From: Acholeplasma laidlawii_A
Lineage (GTDB): Bacteria; Bacillota_I; Bacilli_A; Acholeplasmatales; Acholeplasmataceae
Strand: one strand, 5' to 3'
NCBI RefSeq assembly: GCF_030166555.2
Contig: NZ_CP126461.2
DNA length: 64,000 nucleotides
Below, one piece after another: positions 41,680-51,510 of the stretch; position 1 is the stretch's first letter, and every line of letters starts with the position of its first letter. The translations under genes were made by a program, and so were the position numbers. Below the pieces are notes generated by a model. The model was not told the DNA's origin. It made no database searches and saw only the letters and a program-made list of their open reading frames with translations.

Positions 41680-43518
41680 ATGCAACATCAAGAACAAGAA
41701 AACGAAATTAAAAAAGTATCACTTCCAGTTTGGGGTAGATTATTCAAAATCATATTAAAAGATAAACGTAGTTTTATCATCATGATTTCTATTGGTGTAT
41801 TTGTTGCACTTTTAGATGCACTGACTGTTGTCATTCAACAATATGCACTAGATACATTTATTGAAAAAGGAGATTATACATTCTTTACTGAGTATACAAT
41901 TCTAAATATCATAGTTGCAATTGGATTTGGAATTGGGATTTGGGGCTTTATCTACCAAAGTGGAAAAATTGAGGCTAATGTTAATTACCTATTAAGAAAA
42001 GAAGCATTTAGAACACTTCAAAGATTACCATTTTCATACTATGATAAAACCCCACAAGGTTGGATCATGGCACGTATGACAAGTGACTCAAAAAGGCTTG
42101 CTAATATCATTTCATGGGGTATAGTTGATGTCATTTGGTCACTACTACTCATGATATTTACGCTAACTATTCTTTATTTTTATTACTGGAAATTAGCAAT
42201 TATTGTGACACTTGCAATACCAATGATGTTCTTGGTTACATTGCTTTTTAGAAAACGTGTATTAAAAAGACACCGTCAAGCAAGACACTATAACTCTGAG
42301 ATTACTGCAAAGTATTCCGAAAGTTTTCATGGTGCAAAAACATCTAAATCACTTGTGATTGAAGATGAAAACCTAAACGAATTTAAGCAGTCGACGCATA
42401 AAATGTATAGGGCTAGTGTTAAGGCTCAAAGTTTATCAGCGATGTATTCTTCTGTATTATTGCTTGCTTGTTATATCTTTGTAGCGATTGTAATGTATAC
42501 CGGTTCAAGCTTTACCATCGAAGGTGTAATCACCATCGGGGTAGTTTACTTATTCATTAGATCAACAGTGAGTTTCTTTGATCCAATTATTAACTTATCT
42601 AACTTTATTTCCCAACTCCAACAAGCACAAGCCAGTGCAGAACGTATCTTAGAACTTATTATGACTGAATCTCAAATTAAAGACAGTGATGAAGTCGTAT
42701 CTAAATACGGGGACTGGTTTAATAAGAAAAAAGAAAATTGGGAACCTCTAAATGGTGATATTGAATTTAAGAATGTTACATTCTCATACAATGAAAATGA
42801 AATCATCTTAGACAACTTTAATATAAACATTAAAGCAGGTATGAGTGTTGCATTAGTTGGACATACTGGTAGTGGTAAGACAACCATTGTAAACTTAATC
42901 TCAAGATTTTATGAACCAACTCAAGGTCAAATCTTATTAGATGGCGTAGACTATAAAGATAGAAGTATTTCATGGTTACATGAAAAATTAGGTTATGTAT
43001 TACAATCACCACATCTATTTTCAACAACTATCCTAGAAAATATCCGTTATGGTAGGTTAGATGCAACAGATGAAGAAGTCATTGAAGCCTCTAAAGCAAT
43101 CGGATTACATCCGTTTGTAGAAAAATTAGAAAATGGCTACCAAACACATGTAGGTGAAGGTGGTGGCTTGCTTTCTATGGGACAAAAACAACTTATCTCG
43201 TTTGCTAGAGCAATCCTTGCAGAACCAAGTATCTTAATTCTAGATGAAGCTACTTCATCGATTGATAGTGAAGCAGAATCATTAATTCAAGATGCTACTA
43301 AGAAATTATTAAATGGGCGTACCAGTTTAATCGTTGCTCATAGATTATCAACGATTGTAGACTCCGATTTAATTGTCATGTTAGATCAAGGCAAGATTAC
43401 TGAACAAGGTACTCACCATGAACTGTTATTAAAACAAGGTGCTTATTACGATCTTTATAGAAATCAATTCTTAGAAGAAAAATCAAAAGTTTATGAAGCT
43501 GAAATGAATAAACTATAA
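41680..43518 (+). CDS. ABC multidrug exporter half-transporter, catalytic subunit (BmrD/YheH-like)
   Basis: About 612 residues from ATG 41680, with GAGGAGGG 8 bases upstream; an in-frame start at 41662 lies inside the partner gene. Six membrane helices precede the ATPase domain (GHTGSGKTTIVNL, signature LSMGQKQLISFAR, Walker B ILILDEATSSID with catalytic Glu). The signature has SMGQ rather than SGGQ. Together with the Asp-containing partner it makes one active and one degenerate ATP site. It exports hydrophobic compounds, by family. Confidence 0.92.
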   Translation: MQHQEQENEIKKVSLPVWGRLFKIILKDKRSFIIMISIGVFVALLDALTVVIQQYALDTFIEKGDYTFFTEYTILNIIVAIGFGIGIWGFIYQSGKIEANVNYLLRKEAFRTLQRLPFSYYDKTPQGWIMARMTSDSKRLANIISWGIVDVIWSLLLMIFTLTILYFYYWKLAIIVTLAIPMMFLVTLLFRKRVLKRHRQARHYNSEITAKYSESFHGAKTSKSLVIEDENLNEFKQSTHKMYRASVKAQSLSAMYSSVLLLACYIFVAIVMYTGSSFTIEGVITIGVVYLFIRSTVSFFDPIINLSNFISQLQQAQASAERILELIMTESQIKDSDEVVSKYGDWFNKKKENWEPLNGDIEFKNVTFSYNENEIILDNFNINIKAGMSVALVGHTGSGKTTIVNLISRFYEPTQGQILLDGVDYKDRSISWLHEKLGYVLQSPHLFSTTILENIRYGRLDATDEEVIEASKAIGLHPFVEKLENGYQTHVGEGGGLLSMGQKQLISFARAILAEPSILILDEATSSIDSEAESLIQDATKKLLNGRTSLIVAHRLSTIVDSDLIVMLDQGKITEQGTHHELLLKQGAYYDLYRNQFLEEKSKVYEAEMNKL

Positions 43519-43571
43519 AATAAAAGTTAAAAGACAGTATGTTTTCTACTATATAATAGGAGGTAAAAAAC

Positions 43572-45638
43572 ATGTTGTCTTTTTTTAATCTACTTATGAA
43601 TATTGCTATTCTTTGGACCAATGAAGTGATTGTTATACCAATTGGAGAATCACTTGACAAGTATAAGAGCTTTCCCGAGGCTACCTTATATATAAATGAT
43701 GAAGTGGTAGAAGATAAATTAATGTTTTATGAATATGAAATCAACTATACAAGCTTTAATGTCATTAGAACACATGTGGTAGGTAGTTATACGGTTTGGT
43801 ACCGAGCTCATTTTCCTACCTTAGGTTTTGAAAGCGAGGTAGCTGTTACATTTATTGTCAAAGATACTATTTTACCAACGATAACGGGTCCGAAGGATTT
43901 TTATGTGGATGTAGGAACAAAATCAATAGATTATAAAACACTTATTAGCTATACAGATAACTATACTGTGGATAAGGATTTAATTTTAAACATCTATGCT
44001 GGTCAAGTGAACTTAAATCAATTAGGTAGTTATCAGGTGACATACAGTGTAAAGGATAAAGCATTTAATGAATCAATTTGGGTAACAACCATCCATGTAG
44101 TAGATAACGTAAAACCCGTTATCAAGCAAAAAGAGCGTATCACAATTTTAATCGGAGATGTCTTAAATTTAGATAAGTTTTTTACCTTTAGTGATAATTA
44201 TGATACTGCACTTGAAGTAAGTTATGATGATACATTCATTCATTATGAAAAGCCTGGAAGTTATCCTTTAGCAGTTACATTAAAAGATCAATCGGGTAAT
44301 GAAGTCACTGTCAATGTTCAAGTTGAAGTGGTAGATACAACAAGTCCGGTTATCATTTTAAAAACGAACAATATAAAAGTGAATTACTTAACTGACCTCA
44401 CTACAGATTACTTAAGATCCTTTATCATAGATGTTAAGGATAATGTAGATATTTTAAACATAGAAGATGTCTTAATAACAAGTTATATAGATACACATAT
44501 ACTTGGTAAATATGAAGTGATATATACCATAAGAGATTCTAATAACTTAATAGGAAAAGCTAATCTCGTTGTTGAGGTCATAGACGCTGAAGCACCTAAA
44601 GTAAGTATGAAAGAAGATATTTATGTTGATGTTCATAGTTTAGAGCCTTATATTTATGACTACTTAATCATTGAAGATAACTACAACAAACTAGAAGATT
44701 TAACAATCACTAAAACAGGAAGTATTTCAATGTCAAAGGTGGGTGCTTACAGGGTCATTGTAAAAGTAGTTGATCAAGCAAAAAATGCGGCCGAGTATCC
44801 AGTAATTGTACACGTTATTGACCAACAACAACCTACTTTAAAAGTTCCTAGTGAAATTGTAATAACAAACTTTTTAAGACCAAATTATATCGGTATGATA
44901 GAAGTAAAAGATAATTATGATAAGGATTTAGTAGTTATCATCGAAGACGGTGATATTAATTATAATGAACTTGGTGAACACCCAATCATAATACGTGCTA
45001 TTGATAGTTCTTTAAATGAAACAAAAGAATACATACATATTAAAATCATTGATTTAAGCTATCCTGAAATCATTCTAAAAACACATCAAGTATATCTTGC
45101 TTATGGTGTAGATAGTGTTGATTATCTATCCTATGTAGAAAGTGTGTTTGACAGTTATGATAAAGATTTATCTATCTTTGATATAAGATATAAATCTACT
45201 TTGGATTTTAATAAAGTGGGCTTATATCAAGTAATCTATGAGTTATTAGATAAATCGAATAATGTTGGTACACAACTACTTTATATCTATTTAACTGATT
45301 TTGAAAAACCAGTGATTGAAGCAACACATATCACCATCAAAAAAGGTGCATACTTTAACTATAAAGAACATGTAACTGCTTATGATAACTATGATGGTGA
45401 TATTTCATATCTTGTTAAAATGAATCCCCAATTTGTACCCATCCAACAAGTTGGATATTATGAAATACTATTTTATGTACATGATTCATCTGGAAATTAC
45501 TCAGAAATTAAAGTCTTACTCACAATTGAAGCGGCAAATGATGTAATGGATTACATATATTATATCGTTGGTGGTGTAATTATTTTAGGCAGTATCATAA
45601 TTTATTACATATACATCAAAAAACGTGAAAAAATCTAG
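43572..45638 (+). CDS. Surface protein with seven Ig-like repeats and a C-terminal membrane anchor
   Basis: 688 residues. A short hydrophobic N-terminus (about 3-16) may be a signal. About seven repeats of 75-90 residues follow, each with a DNYDKDL-type acidic loop and a closing LGSYQVTYSVKDKAFNE-type strand, resembling DUF5011-like bacterial Ig domains. A C-terminal helix (about 661-680) and basic tail (KKREKI) anchor it, with no LPXTG motif. It is probably extracellular and adhesive or structural. AGGAGGT is the ribosome site. It sits after the ABC exporter with no terminator seen. Confidence 0.8.
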   Translation: MLSFFNLLMNIAILWTNEVIVIPIGESLDKYKSFPEATLYINDEVVEDKLMFYEYEINYTSFNVIRTHVVGSYTVWYRAHFPTLGFESEVAVTFIVKDTILPTITGPKDFYVDVGTKSIDYKTLISYTDNYTVDKDLILNIYAGQVNLNQLGSYQVTYSVKDKAFNESIWVTTIHVVDNVKPVIKQKERITILIGDVLNLDKFFTFSDNYDTALEVSYDDTFIHYEKPGSYPLAVTLKDQSGNEVTVNVQVEVVDTTSPVIILKTNNIKVNYLTDLTTDYLRSFIIDVKDNVDILNIEDVLITSYIDTHILGKYEVIYTIRDSNNLIGKANLVVEVIDAEAPKVSMKEDIYVDVHSLEPYIYDYLIIEDNYNKLEDLTITKTGSISMSKVGAYRVIVKVVDQAKNAAEYPVIVHVIDQQQPTLKVPSEIVITNFLRPNYIGMIEVKDNYDKDLVVIIEDGDINYNELGEHPIIIRAIDSSLNETKEYIHIKIIDLSYPEIILKTHQVYLAYGVDSVDYLSYVESVFDSYDKDLSIFDIRYKSTLDFNKVGLYQVIYELLDKSNNVGTQLLYIYLTDFEKPVIEATHITIKKGAYFNYKEHVTAYDNYDGDISYLVKMNPQFVPIQQVGYYEILFYVHDSSGNYSEIKVLLTIEAANDVMDYIYYIVGGVIILGSIIIYYIYIKKREKI

Positions 45639-45693
45639 TATATTTAGTATAATATGAACTAGTATAATAATGAATGTAGAAAGTGTGTATGAT

Positions 45694-46119
45694 ATGGCAA
45701 TTTTAGTTGTATACTGGACCGGAACAGGGAATACAGAAGTCATGGCTAAGAATATCTATGACGGTATTATCGCTGCAGGGGTTGAAGCAGATTTAAAACA
45801 AATTGATGATTGTTTAGCAGATGATATTTTAAATTACGAAAAAGTGGCAATTGGTTGTCCATCCATGGGTATTGAAGAGTTAGAACCAGAAGAATTCTTA
45901 CCATGGTATGAAGAAGTAGAACCTATCTTAGGTGATATGCCACTACTCTTATTTGGTTCTTATGGTTGGGGTGAAGGTGAGTGGATGGATTACTGGGAAG
46001 ACCGAGTTCATGATCTTGGCTTAAACCTTTTTGAAAAAGGTATAAAAATTGCATCCATGCCATCAAGAAAAGAATCAGAAGAGATTAAAGAGATTGCTAA
46101 AAGATTTGCTCTAAGCTAA
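45694..46119 (+). CDS. Flavodoxin
   Basis: About 141 residues from ATG 45694; an in-frame ATG at 45670 lies only 2 bases after a TATAAT and is less likely. It has the FMN phosphate loop WTGTGNTEVMA, the ring-stacking region CPSMGIEELE, and GSYGWGEGEWMDYW. It is a small electron carrier that could serve oxidoreductases or radical SAM enzymes such as the one at 58296. A terminator overlaps its stop codon. Confidence 0.92.
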   Translation: MAILVVYWTGTGNTEVMAKNIYDGIIAAGVEADLKQIDDCLADDILNYEKVAIGCPSMGIEELEPEEFLPWYEEVEPILGDMPLLLFGSYGWGEGEWMDYWEDRVHDLGLNLFEKGIKIASMPSRKESEEIKEIAKRFALS

Positions 46120-46139
46120 AAGGATTTTAATCCTTTTTT
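46118..46139 (+). terminator. Terminator overlapping the flavodoxin stop
   Basis: AAAAGGATT (46118-46126) pairs with AATCCTTTT (46129-46137), then T's. The stem begins inside the TAA. Confidence 0.75.
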
Positions 46140-46150
46140 GCTTTTTTAGG

Positions 46151-46156
46151 TATAAT
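46151..46156 (+). promoter_or_regulatory. -10 of dnaE
   Basis: TATAAT; the start would be near 46164. GAGGTG follows, favouring TTG 46179 over GTG 46170 as the start codon. Confidence 0.45.
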
Positions 46157-46178
46157 AGTAATATGAGGTGTGACTAAT

Positions 46179-49118
46179 TTGATTGGATCGCTATATACGC
46201 AAAGTTCATATTCTATTTTAAAGTCTACGCTCCATTTGGAGACTATTTTTAAGCATGCAAAACATGAAAACCTAGACTTTGTAGCAATTACTGATGATAA
46301 TAATTTACATGCTTTATATAAATCTTTAGTCTTAAGTAAGAAATATGAAATACCTTTAATTTTAGGATTTCAAAAAACATTTAAAGTATTGGGCTATGAT
46401 TTAGATTTACTCATCTATGCAAATAATGATGAAGCATTAAAATCACTTATTGAATTAAACTCATTAACAGCTAGAACGCCGGATATACCTTTTGAATCCT
46501 GTGTTCATTTATTAAACAAATTGATCATTGTTTTACCAAGTACTCAAAATTTTATCTACCAACATTATGAGATGAGTGAACGTGTCTATGAAGTTGTTTT
46601 TTCATTAAATAAAATACTAAAAAACTTCTATTTGGGACTGGGTAATGCAACAGAGTTTGAAGTTGATAAGATTACACCTATTTTTAAGAAAATCGCCTTA
46701 AAAGAAGATTTAATGTGTTTACCTACATATCAACAAAGTTATGAGGATGAAGAAAATAAAACTACATATGACATTGTAAATACAATTAAAGATAGTCAGT
46801 TTAAATCATTAAATGTTTCAATGCACTTATTAAGTAAAAATAAATTAGTTAAACAATATGAACAAGAAAAGAATATATTTAAAAATGTAGACACTGTCTT
46901 TGGTAATGTAAGCTACACATATTTAGATAAGACCCAAAGCTTACCAGTTTTTCCAACAAAGGATAAAGTTGAAAGTCATATTTATTTATATGCACTTGCA
47001 CATAAAGGACTAGAAAAAAGGTTGGAAAATAGTGGTGTTAGAAAATCAACCGATTATATTCAAAGATTAAATGAAGAATTAGAAGTCATTCATCAAATGG
47101 GTTATGATGATTACTTCTTAATCGTCTATGATTTTGTAAGATTTGCTAAAACAAACGATATTTTAGTTGGTCCTGGACGTGGTAGTGCGGCAGGTAGTTT
47201 GGTTGCATACTGTTTAGGTATTACAGAAGTAGATCCAATACAATATGATTTATTATTTGAGCGTTTCCTAAATATCGATAGAAAATCAATGCCAGATATC
47301 GATTTAGATTTTCCGGATGTTAAAAGAGATTTAGTGATTGACTATGTTAAAGAAAAATACGGAATAAACCATGTGGTTACAATGACTACCTTTACAAATT
47401 TAACAACAAAGACATCGATGCGTGATATTGCTCGGCAAATGAATTTAAGTCAAGAACGTATTAATGCAATTATAGCAAGTCATACGAAAGGCATTTTAGA
47501 TGAAAGTGATAGAGAAGCTCAAAAATTAGTTAAAATAGCATCTACAATTGAAGGTATACCTCGTCAAACAGGAACGCATCCGGCAGGTATCATTTTATCT
47601 AAACAAGATTTAACTACTTTAGTACCATTAATGAACGGTCCTAAAGATATATATCAATCTCAATTAGAGGCAAGTGATCTAGAGTCACTTGGATTTCTAA
47701 AGATAGACTTTTTGGGATTGAAGAATCTAACTATGATTGAAGATATATTAAAACTAGAGGGAAATAAACTAAAATTAACAGATATACCTTTAGATGATAA
47801 GAAAACATTTGAATTACTATCTAATGCGGATGTAGAAGGTGTCTTTCAACTAGAATCTCAAGGTATGAGAAATGTAATTAGAAAGTTAAGACCATCTCAC
47901 TTTGAAGATATCGTTGCATTACTGGCATTATTTAGGCCGGGGCCGATGCAGTTTATAGATGATTATATTAAAAGGCGACACGGTGCCCCATATGAAAAGT
48001 TGGACAATGATATTGATGAAATATTAAAGCCTACATATGGTATTATCGTTTATCAAGAACAAATCATGAAAATCTTTCAAGTGTATGCTGGCTATAAACT
48101 AAGTGAAGCAGATATTATAAGACGTGCAATTTCTAAAAAGAATAGAGATATCATTGATAAAGAAAAAGCGCGTTTTATAGAGAAATCTGTCATGCTAAAT
48201 CGTGATGCTAAGACGGCTGAAAGAATCTATAACCACATAGAAAAATTTGCTGATTATGGATTTAATAGAAGTCACAGTGTGGCATATGCATTTATCGCGT
48301 ATTATATGGCATATTTAAAAACACACTATTATGCATCCTTTATTTCAGTTCTTATGAGTCAAAATACATCAAATACTGCCTACTTAAAAGAACTTGTACT
48401 TGATGCTCAAAATAAGGGTTTGGTTGTTTATCCACCAAACATTAATCTATCAAAACTAGACTTTATCCCTTATAAATCTGGTATCCTAGCACCACTTACG
48501 ATGATTAAAGGGATTGGTTTAACCATTGCTAAAAAAATAGTTGAACTTCAACCATTTGATTCGTATGATCACATTAAAGAAAAAGTGTATAAAGTATTAA
48601 ATGAAAAAACCATTGAAATCTTAATTCATGCAAATGCCCTAGATGTTTTTGGACTTAATCATAAAGAACTATTAGATCAAAATAATTTAAGTCAAACAGG
48701 TTTTGAACAGTTTTTAGATGATTATAAGAAAAGTAAGTTAGAAGAACTGCCCTTTAATACACTAAAAGAAAAAGAGATTGAAGTCTTAGGATTTAATTTA
48801 AAATATTTAAAGGATGAAGTACTCATCCATTTAAATGAAACACACAAATTAAAGCCATTATCATTAAAAGAACAGTCAATTCGCACTATTGGTATGATAG
48901 AAAGTGTTAAAATAATAACAACCAAAAAAGGTGATGAAATGGCATTTGTTACCTTTAGTAATGGTATAAGTTTAGATTTAACTGTATTTCCAAATCAATA
49001 TAATTTATACAAAGAACTACTAAGTGATACCTATGTTTATATTGAAGCAACAAAAGATCAAAACCAAGCAGTAGAAAATAAGTATATTATTAATAAAATA
49101 AAGAAAGTAAAGGTGTAG
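46179..49118 (+). CDS. dnaE: DNA polymerase III alpha subunit DnaE
   Basis: About 979 residues from TTG 46179 (GAGGTG about 7 bases upstream; GTG 46170 is the alternative). The N-terminal PHP domain is degenerate: the family's HxH motif is replaced by YTQSSYSILKST. The polymerase core shows GPGRGSAAGSLVAYC, the catalytic PDIDLDFPD and FRPGPMQFIDDYIKR. A C-terminal OB-like segment is present. With PolC at the window end, this is the two-polymerase system of low-GC Gram-positives, in which DnaE extends primers on the lagging strand. Confidence 0.95.
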   Translation: MIGSLYTQSSYSILKSTLHLETIFKHAKHENLDFVAITDDNNLHALYKSLVLSKKYEIPLILGFQKTFKVLGYDLDLLIYANNDEALKSLIELNSLTARTPDIPFESCVHLLNKLIIVLPSTQNFIYQHYEMSERVYEVVFSLNKILKNFYLGLGNATEFEVDKITPIFKKIALKEDLMCLPTYQQSYEDEENKTTYDIVNTIKDSQFKSLNVSMHLLSKNKLVKQYEQEKNIFKNVDTVFGNVSYTYLDKTQSLPVFPTKDKVESHIYLYALAHKGLEKRLENSGVRKSTDYIQRLNEELEVIHQMGYDDYFLIVYDFVRFAKTNDILVGPGRGSAAGSLVAYCLGITEVDPIQYDLLFERFLNIDRKSMPDIDLDFPDVKRDLVIDYVKEKYGINHVVTMTTFTNLTTKTSMRDIARQMNLSQERINAIIASHTKGILDESDREAQKLVKIASTIEGIPRQTGTHPAGIILSKQDLTTLVPLMNGPKDIYQSQLEASDLESLGFLKIDFLGLKNLTMIEDILKLEGNKLKLTDIPLDDKKTFELLSNADVEGVFQLESQGMRNVIRKLRPSHFEDIVALLALFRPGPMQFIDDYIKRRHGAPYEKLDNDIDEILKPTYGIIVYQEQIMKIFQVYAGYKLSEADIIRRAISKKNRDIIDKEKARFIEKSVMLNRDAKTAERIYNHIEKFADYGFNRSHSVAYAFIAYYMAYLKTHYYASFISVLMSQNTSNTAYLKELVLDAQNKGLVVYPPNINLSKLDFIPYKSGILAPLTMIKGIGLTIAKKIVELQPFDSYDHIKEKVYKVLNEKTIEILIHANALDVFGLNHKELLDQNNLSQTGFEQFLDDYKKSKLEELPFNTLKEKEIEVLGFNLKYLKDEVLIHLNETHKLKPLSLKEQSIRTIGMIESVKIITTKKGDEMAFVTFSNGISLDLTVFPNQYNLYKELLSDTYVYIEATKDQNQAVENKYIINKIKKVKV

Positions 49119-49121
49119 AAC

Positions 49122-50357
49122 ATGCCAAACAAAATATTATTAGAAAAATATGCAAGACTTGCAGTAGTTACAGGTGCAAACGTACAACCTGGACAAGTAG
49201 TTGTCTTACGTACATCAACAGAAGCTGTTGAATTAACAAGAGAAGTAGCAAAACAAGCATACATTGCTGGTGCTAAAAAAGTCCACATCATTTGGGGTGA
49301 TGAAATTGTTTCTAAACACTCATATGATTATGCAACAACAGAAAATTTAAAAGAAATGCCACAATGGTCTATTGATCAATACAAATATTATGTAGATCAA
49401 AATGCAGCATTTATTTCTATTGTTTCACCGATTCCTAATGCATTAGCTGGTGTTGATAGCAAGAAAATGCAAGAAGTTATGATTGAATCTTCTAAAATGC
49501 TTAAGTTCTTCAGAGAACATACGATGGGTAATAAATCACAATGGACAATTGTTGCAGCATCCAACCCAAGTTGGGCTAAAAAATTATTCCCTAATTTACA
49601 AGTTGAAAATGGTATTGAAAAATTATGGGATGCAATCTTTAGTGCTTGTAGAGTGAGAATTGATAATGATCCAGTACAAGATTGGGTTAAACATAACGAA
49701 TACTTAAGAAGAAACAATAAAATATTAAATGATTCAAACTTTAAATCTCTACATTTTACAAACAGTTTAGGTACAGACCTTGTTGTTGAACTTATTGAAG
49801 AACATGTGTGGGCTGGTGGTAGTGAAAAAGCTGGTAACGGTGTAGTATTTAACCCAAATATCCCAACTGAAGAATCATTTACAATGCCATACAAATTTGG
49901 TACTCAAGGTAAAGTAGTAGCAACTAAACCATTAAACAATTCAGGTGTAATTATTGAAGATTTCTGGTTAGAATTTAAAGATGGTAAAGTCGTTGATTTT
50001 GATGCTCGTGTAGAAAAAGATGCACTAAAGAATATCTTAGACTTTGATGCAAACTCAAGATATATTGGTGAAATTGCTCTTATTTCACATAACTCACCAA
50101 TCTCAAATATGGATATTTTATTCTTAAACACTCTATTTGATGAAAACGCAAGTTGCCATATGGCACTAGGTCGTGCATATCCAATGAACATTAAAAATGG
50201 TAACCAAACATCAATTGAAGAACTAGAAAAGAAGGGTTACAATAACTCTATGACACATGTTGACTTCATGTTTGGTTCTAAAGACTTAAAAATTGTAGGT
50301 ACAAAACAAGACGGCACTAAAGTTGTAGTCTTTGAAGATGGCAATTTTGTTATTTAA
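49122..50357 (+). CDS. M29-family aminopeptidase
   Basis: 411 residues of the thermophilic-aminopeptidase (AmpS/PepS, M29) family. The start LLEKYARLAVVTGANVQPGQVVVLR and the central FTNSLGTDLVVELIEEHVWAGG are typical. Glu and His ligands appear in EEHVWAGG, PTEESFTMP, ASCHMALG and THVDFMFGS. It is a cytoplasmic metallopeptidase removing N-terminal residues from peptides. It begins 3 bases after dnaE and may share its transcript. Confidence 0.93.
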   Translation: MPNKILLEKYARLAVVTGANVQPGQVVVLRTSTEAVELTREVAKQAYIAGAKKVHIIWGDEIVSKHSYDYATTENLKEMPQWSIDQYKYYVDQNAAFISIVSPIPNALAGVDSKKMQEVMIESSKMLKFFREHTMGNKSQWTIVAASNPSWAKKLFPNLQVENGIEKLWDAIFSACRVRIDNDPVQDWVKHNEYLRRNNKILNDSNFKSLHFTNSLGTDLVVELIEEHVWAGGSEKAGNGVVFNPNIPTEESFTMPYKFGTQGKVVATKPLNNSGVIIEDFWLEFKDGKVVDFDARVEKDALKNILDFDANSRYIGEIALISHNSPISNMDILFLNTLFDENASCHMALGRAYPMNIKNGNQTSIEELEKKGYNNSMTHVDFMFGSKDLKIVGTKQDGTKVVVFEDGNFVI

Positions 50358-50387
50358 CACATAAAGCAAAGCCTTAAAGCACATAGT

Positions 50388-50416
50388 TTGAATATATTTC
50401 GAATTCGTAATATCAT
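50388..50416 (+). promoter_or_regulatory. Promoter of the FMN reductase gene
   Basis: TTGAAT (50388-50393), a 17-base spacer, TATCAT (50411-50416). The spacer contains the palindrome CGAATTCG. Confidence 0.55.
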
Positions 50417-50455
50417 AGATACGTGAAAATAGATTATGAAGGAGATAAAAAAATT

Positions 50456-51034
50456 ATGAGTTTGAAAATAGGTATTATTATTGCTTCTGTTAGAGAAGGA
50501 AGAAACGGAAAAGTTGTCGCTGATTGGGTTTTAGAAAATGGACAAAAAAGAAATGACAAAGATGTTACTTATGAATTAGTAGATTTAAAATCATTTGATT
50601 TACCACTATTAGGTGCTACACCAACTGAAAGTCAAGGAATCGCTTTAAAGAACTGGAGCGAAACAATGGCATCATATGACGGTTACATCTTAGTAACACC
50701 AGAATACAACCACGTTGTACCAGGTGCATTAGTGAATGCATTTAACTTCTTAAATGCTGAAGTTAACAACAAAGCATTAGCATTCGTAGGTTATGGTTTC
50801 TTAGGGGCTGCTCGTGGTATTGTAAGCTTTAGAGCACACTTAGCATACCAACAAGTTGCTATGACACAACAACAAATCAACATTTCATTTGTATCAGACT
50901 ATAAAAATGCAATGACACCTGATCAAGAATTTGCACCAGGCGCATGGCATACTCCAGAACTAGAAGCGTTATTTACACAATTACTAGGCTGGTCAAAAGC
51001 ATTAAAAGCTTTACGCAACGGCGAAATTAAATAA
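50456..51034 (+). CDS. NAD(P)H-dependent FMN reductase
   Basis: 192 residues from ATG 50456; GAAGGAGA (50438-50445) is the ribosome site, so the earlier ATG at 50423 is unlikely. It has a flavodoxin-like fold with the FMN motif ASVREGRNGKVVADW and the family signature VTPEYNHVVPGALVNAFNFL. It reduces flavins or quinones with NAD(P)H. The physiological acceptor is unknown. A terminator follows at 51048. Confidence 0.9.
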   Translation: MSLKIGIIIASVREGRNGKVVADWVLENGQKRNDKDVTYELVDLKSFDLPLLGATPTESQGIALKNWSETMASYDGYILVTPEYNHVVPGALVNAFNFLNAEVNNKALAFVGYGFLGAARGIVSFRAHLAYQQVAMTQQQINISFVSDYKNAMTPDQEFAPGAWHTPELEALFTQLLGWSKALKALRNGEIK

Positions 51035-51047
51035 TTTATATATTAAT

Positions 51048-51083
51048 AACGAATCCTAAAAATTTCAAGGATTCGTTTTTTTT
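51048..51083 (+). terminator. Terminator after the FMN reductase gene
   Basis: AACGAATCCT (51048-51057) pairs with AGGATTCGTT (51068-51077), then T's to 51083. Confidence 0.88.
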
Positions 51084-51423
51084 ATAGATGAAGTGCTAGT
51101 TTAATTATTTTTTCTATAAGTATAAGATCGAGTGGTTTAGATAATGGAAACTGGATTGTGCCTTTAGATACTTTATAGGATTGTAATTCCTCTTTAGAGC
51201 GTTTAATCACATCCGATATTGGTCCATAGATACCGACATGATTAGTAAATCCTCCAATATAGCAGGTATATCCATTTAGTTTATAAGCTAATAATCCGTA
51301 AGCTGAGTACTCTTGAATATTTGGATTTAAACTCAAAATAAGTGAACGCATTGTTTCGACATAGTCTAGAGATTTACCGCTAAGACTATTTAAATAACTT
51401 TCTACAGATTCAAATTTTGCCAC
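51082..51423 (-). CDS. DUF1801 (YdhG-like) protein
   Basis: About 113 residues from GTG at 51423, with GAGGTGG just upstream; an in-frame ATG at 51447 has no ribosome site. DUF1801 marks are SAYGLLAYKLNG, GGFTNHVGIYG and the C-terminal KGTIQFPLSKPLDLILIEKIIKLA. The family is sometimes called an iron-chaperone-like fold; its function is uncertain. A TATACT at 51466-51471 is the likely -10. Confidence 0.78.
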   Translation of the reverse strand: MAKFESVESYLNSLSGKSLDYVETMRSLILSLNPNIQEYSAYGLLAYKLNGYTCYIGGFTNHVGIYGPISDVIKRSKEELQSYKVSKGTIQFPLSKPLDLILIEKIIKLALHL

Positions 51424-51470
51424 AAAAACCACCTCTTTTACTGACATATTACCATATTTTTTAAAAGTAT

Positions 51471-51503
51471 ATAAAAAAACTCCTTTGGATTAAAAAGGAG
51501 TTT
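51471..51503 (-). terminator. Terminator of the beta-propeller lactonase gene
   Basis: AAACTCCTTT (51477-51486) pairs with AAAGGAGTTT (51494-51503); the minus strand then has a T run. Confidence 0.82.
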
Positions 51504-51510
51504 ATAGGTA

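Noticed and set aside
45636..45675. Tandem CTAGTATA / TAGTATAAT repeats before the flavodoxin gene
   Set aside because: Only two short A/T-rich copies. They may provide duplicate -10 boxes but are too simple to call an operator.
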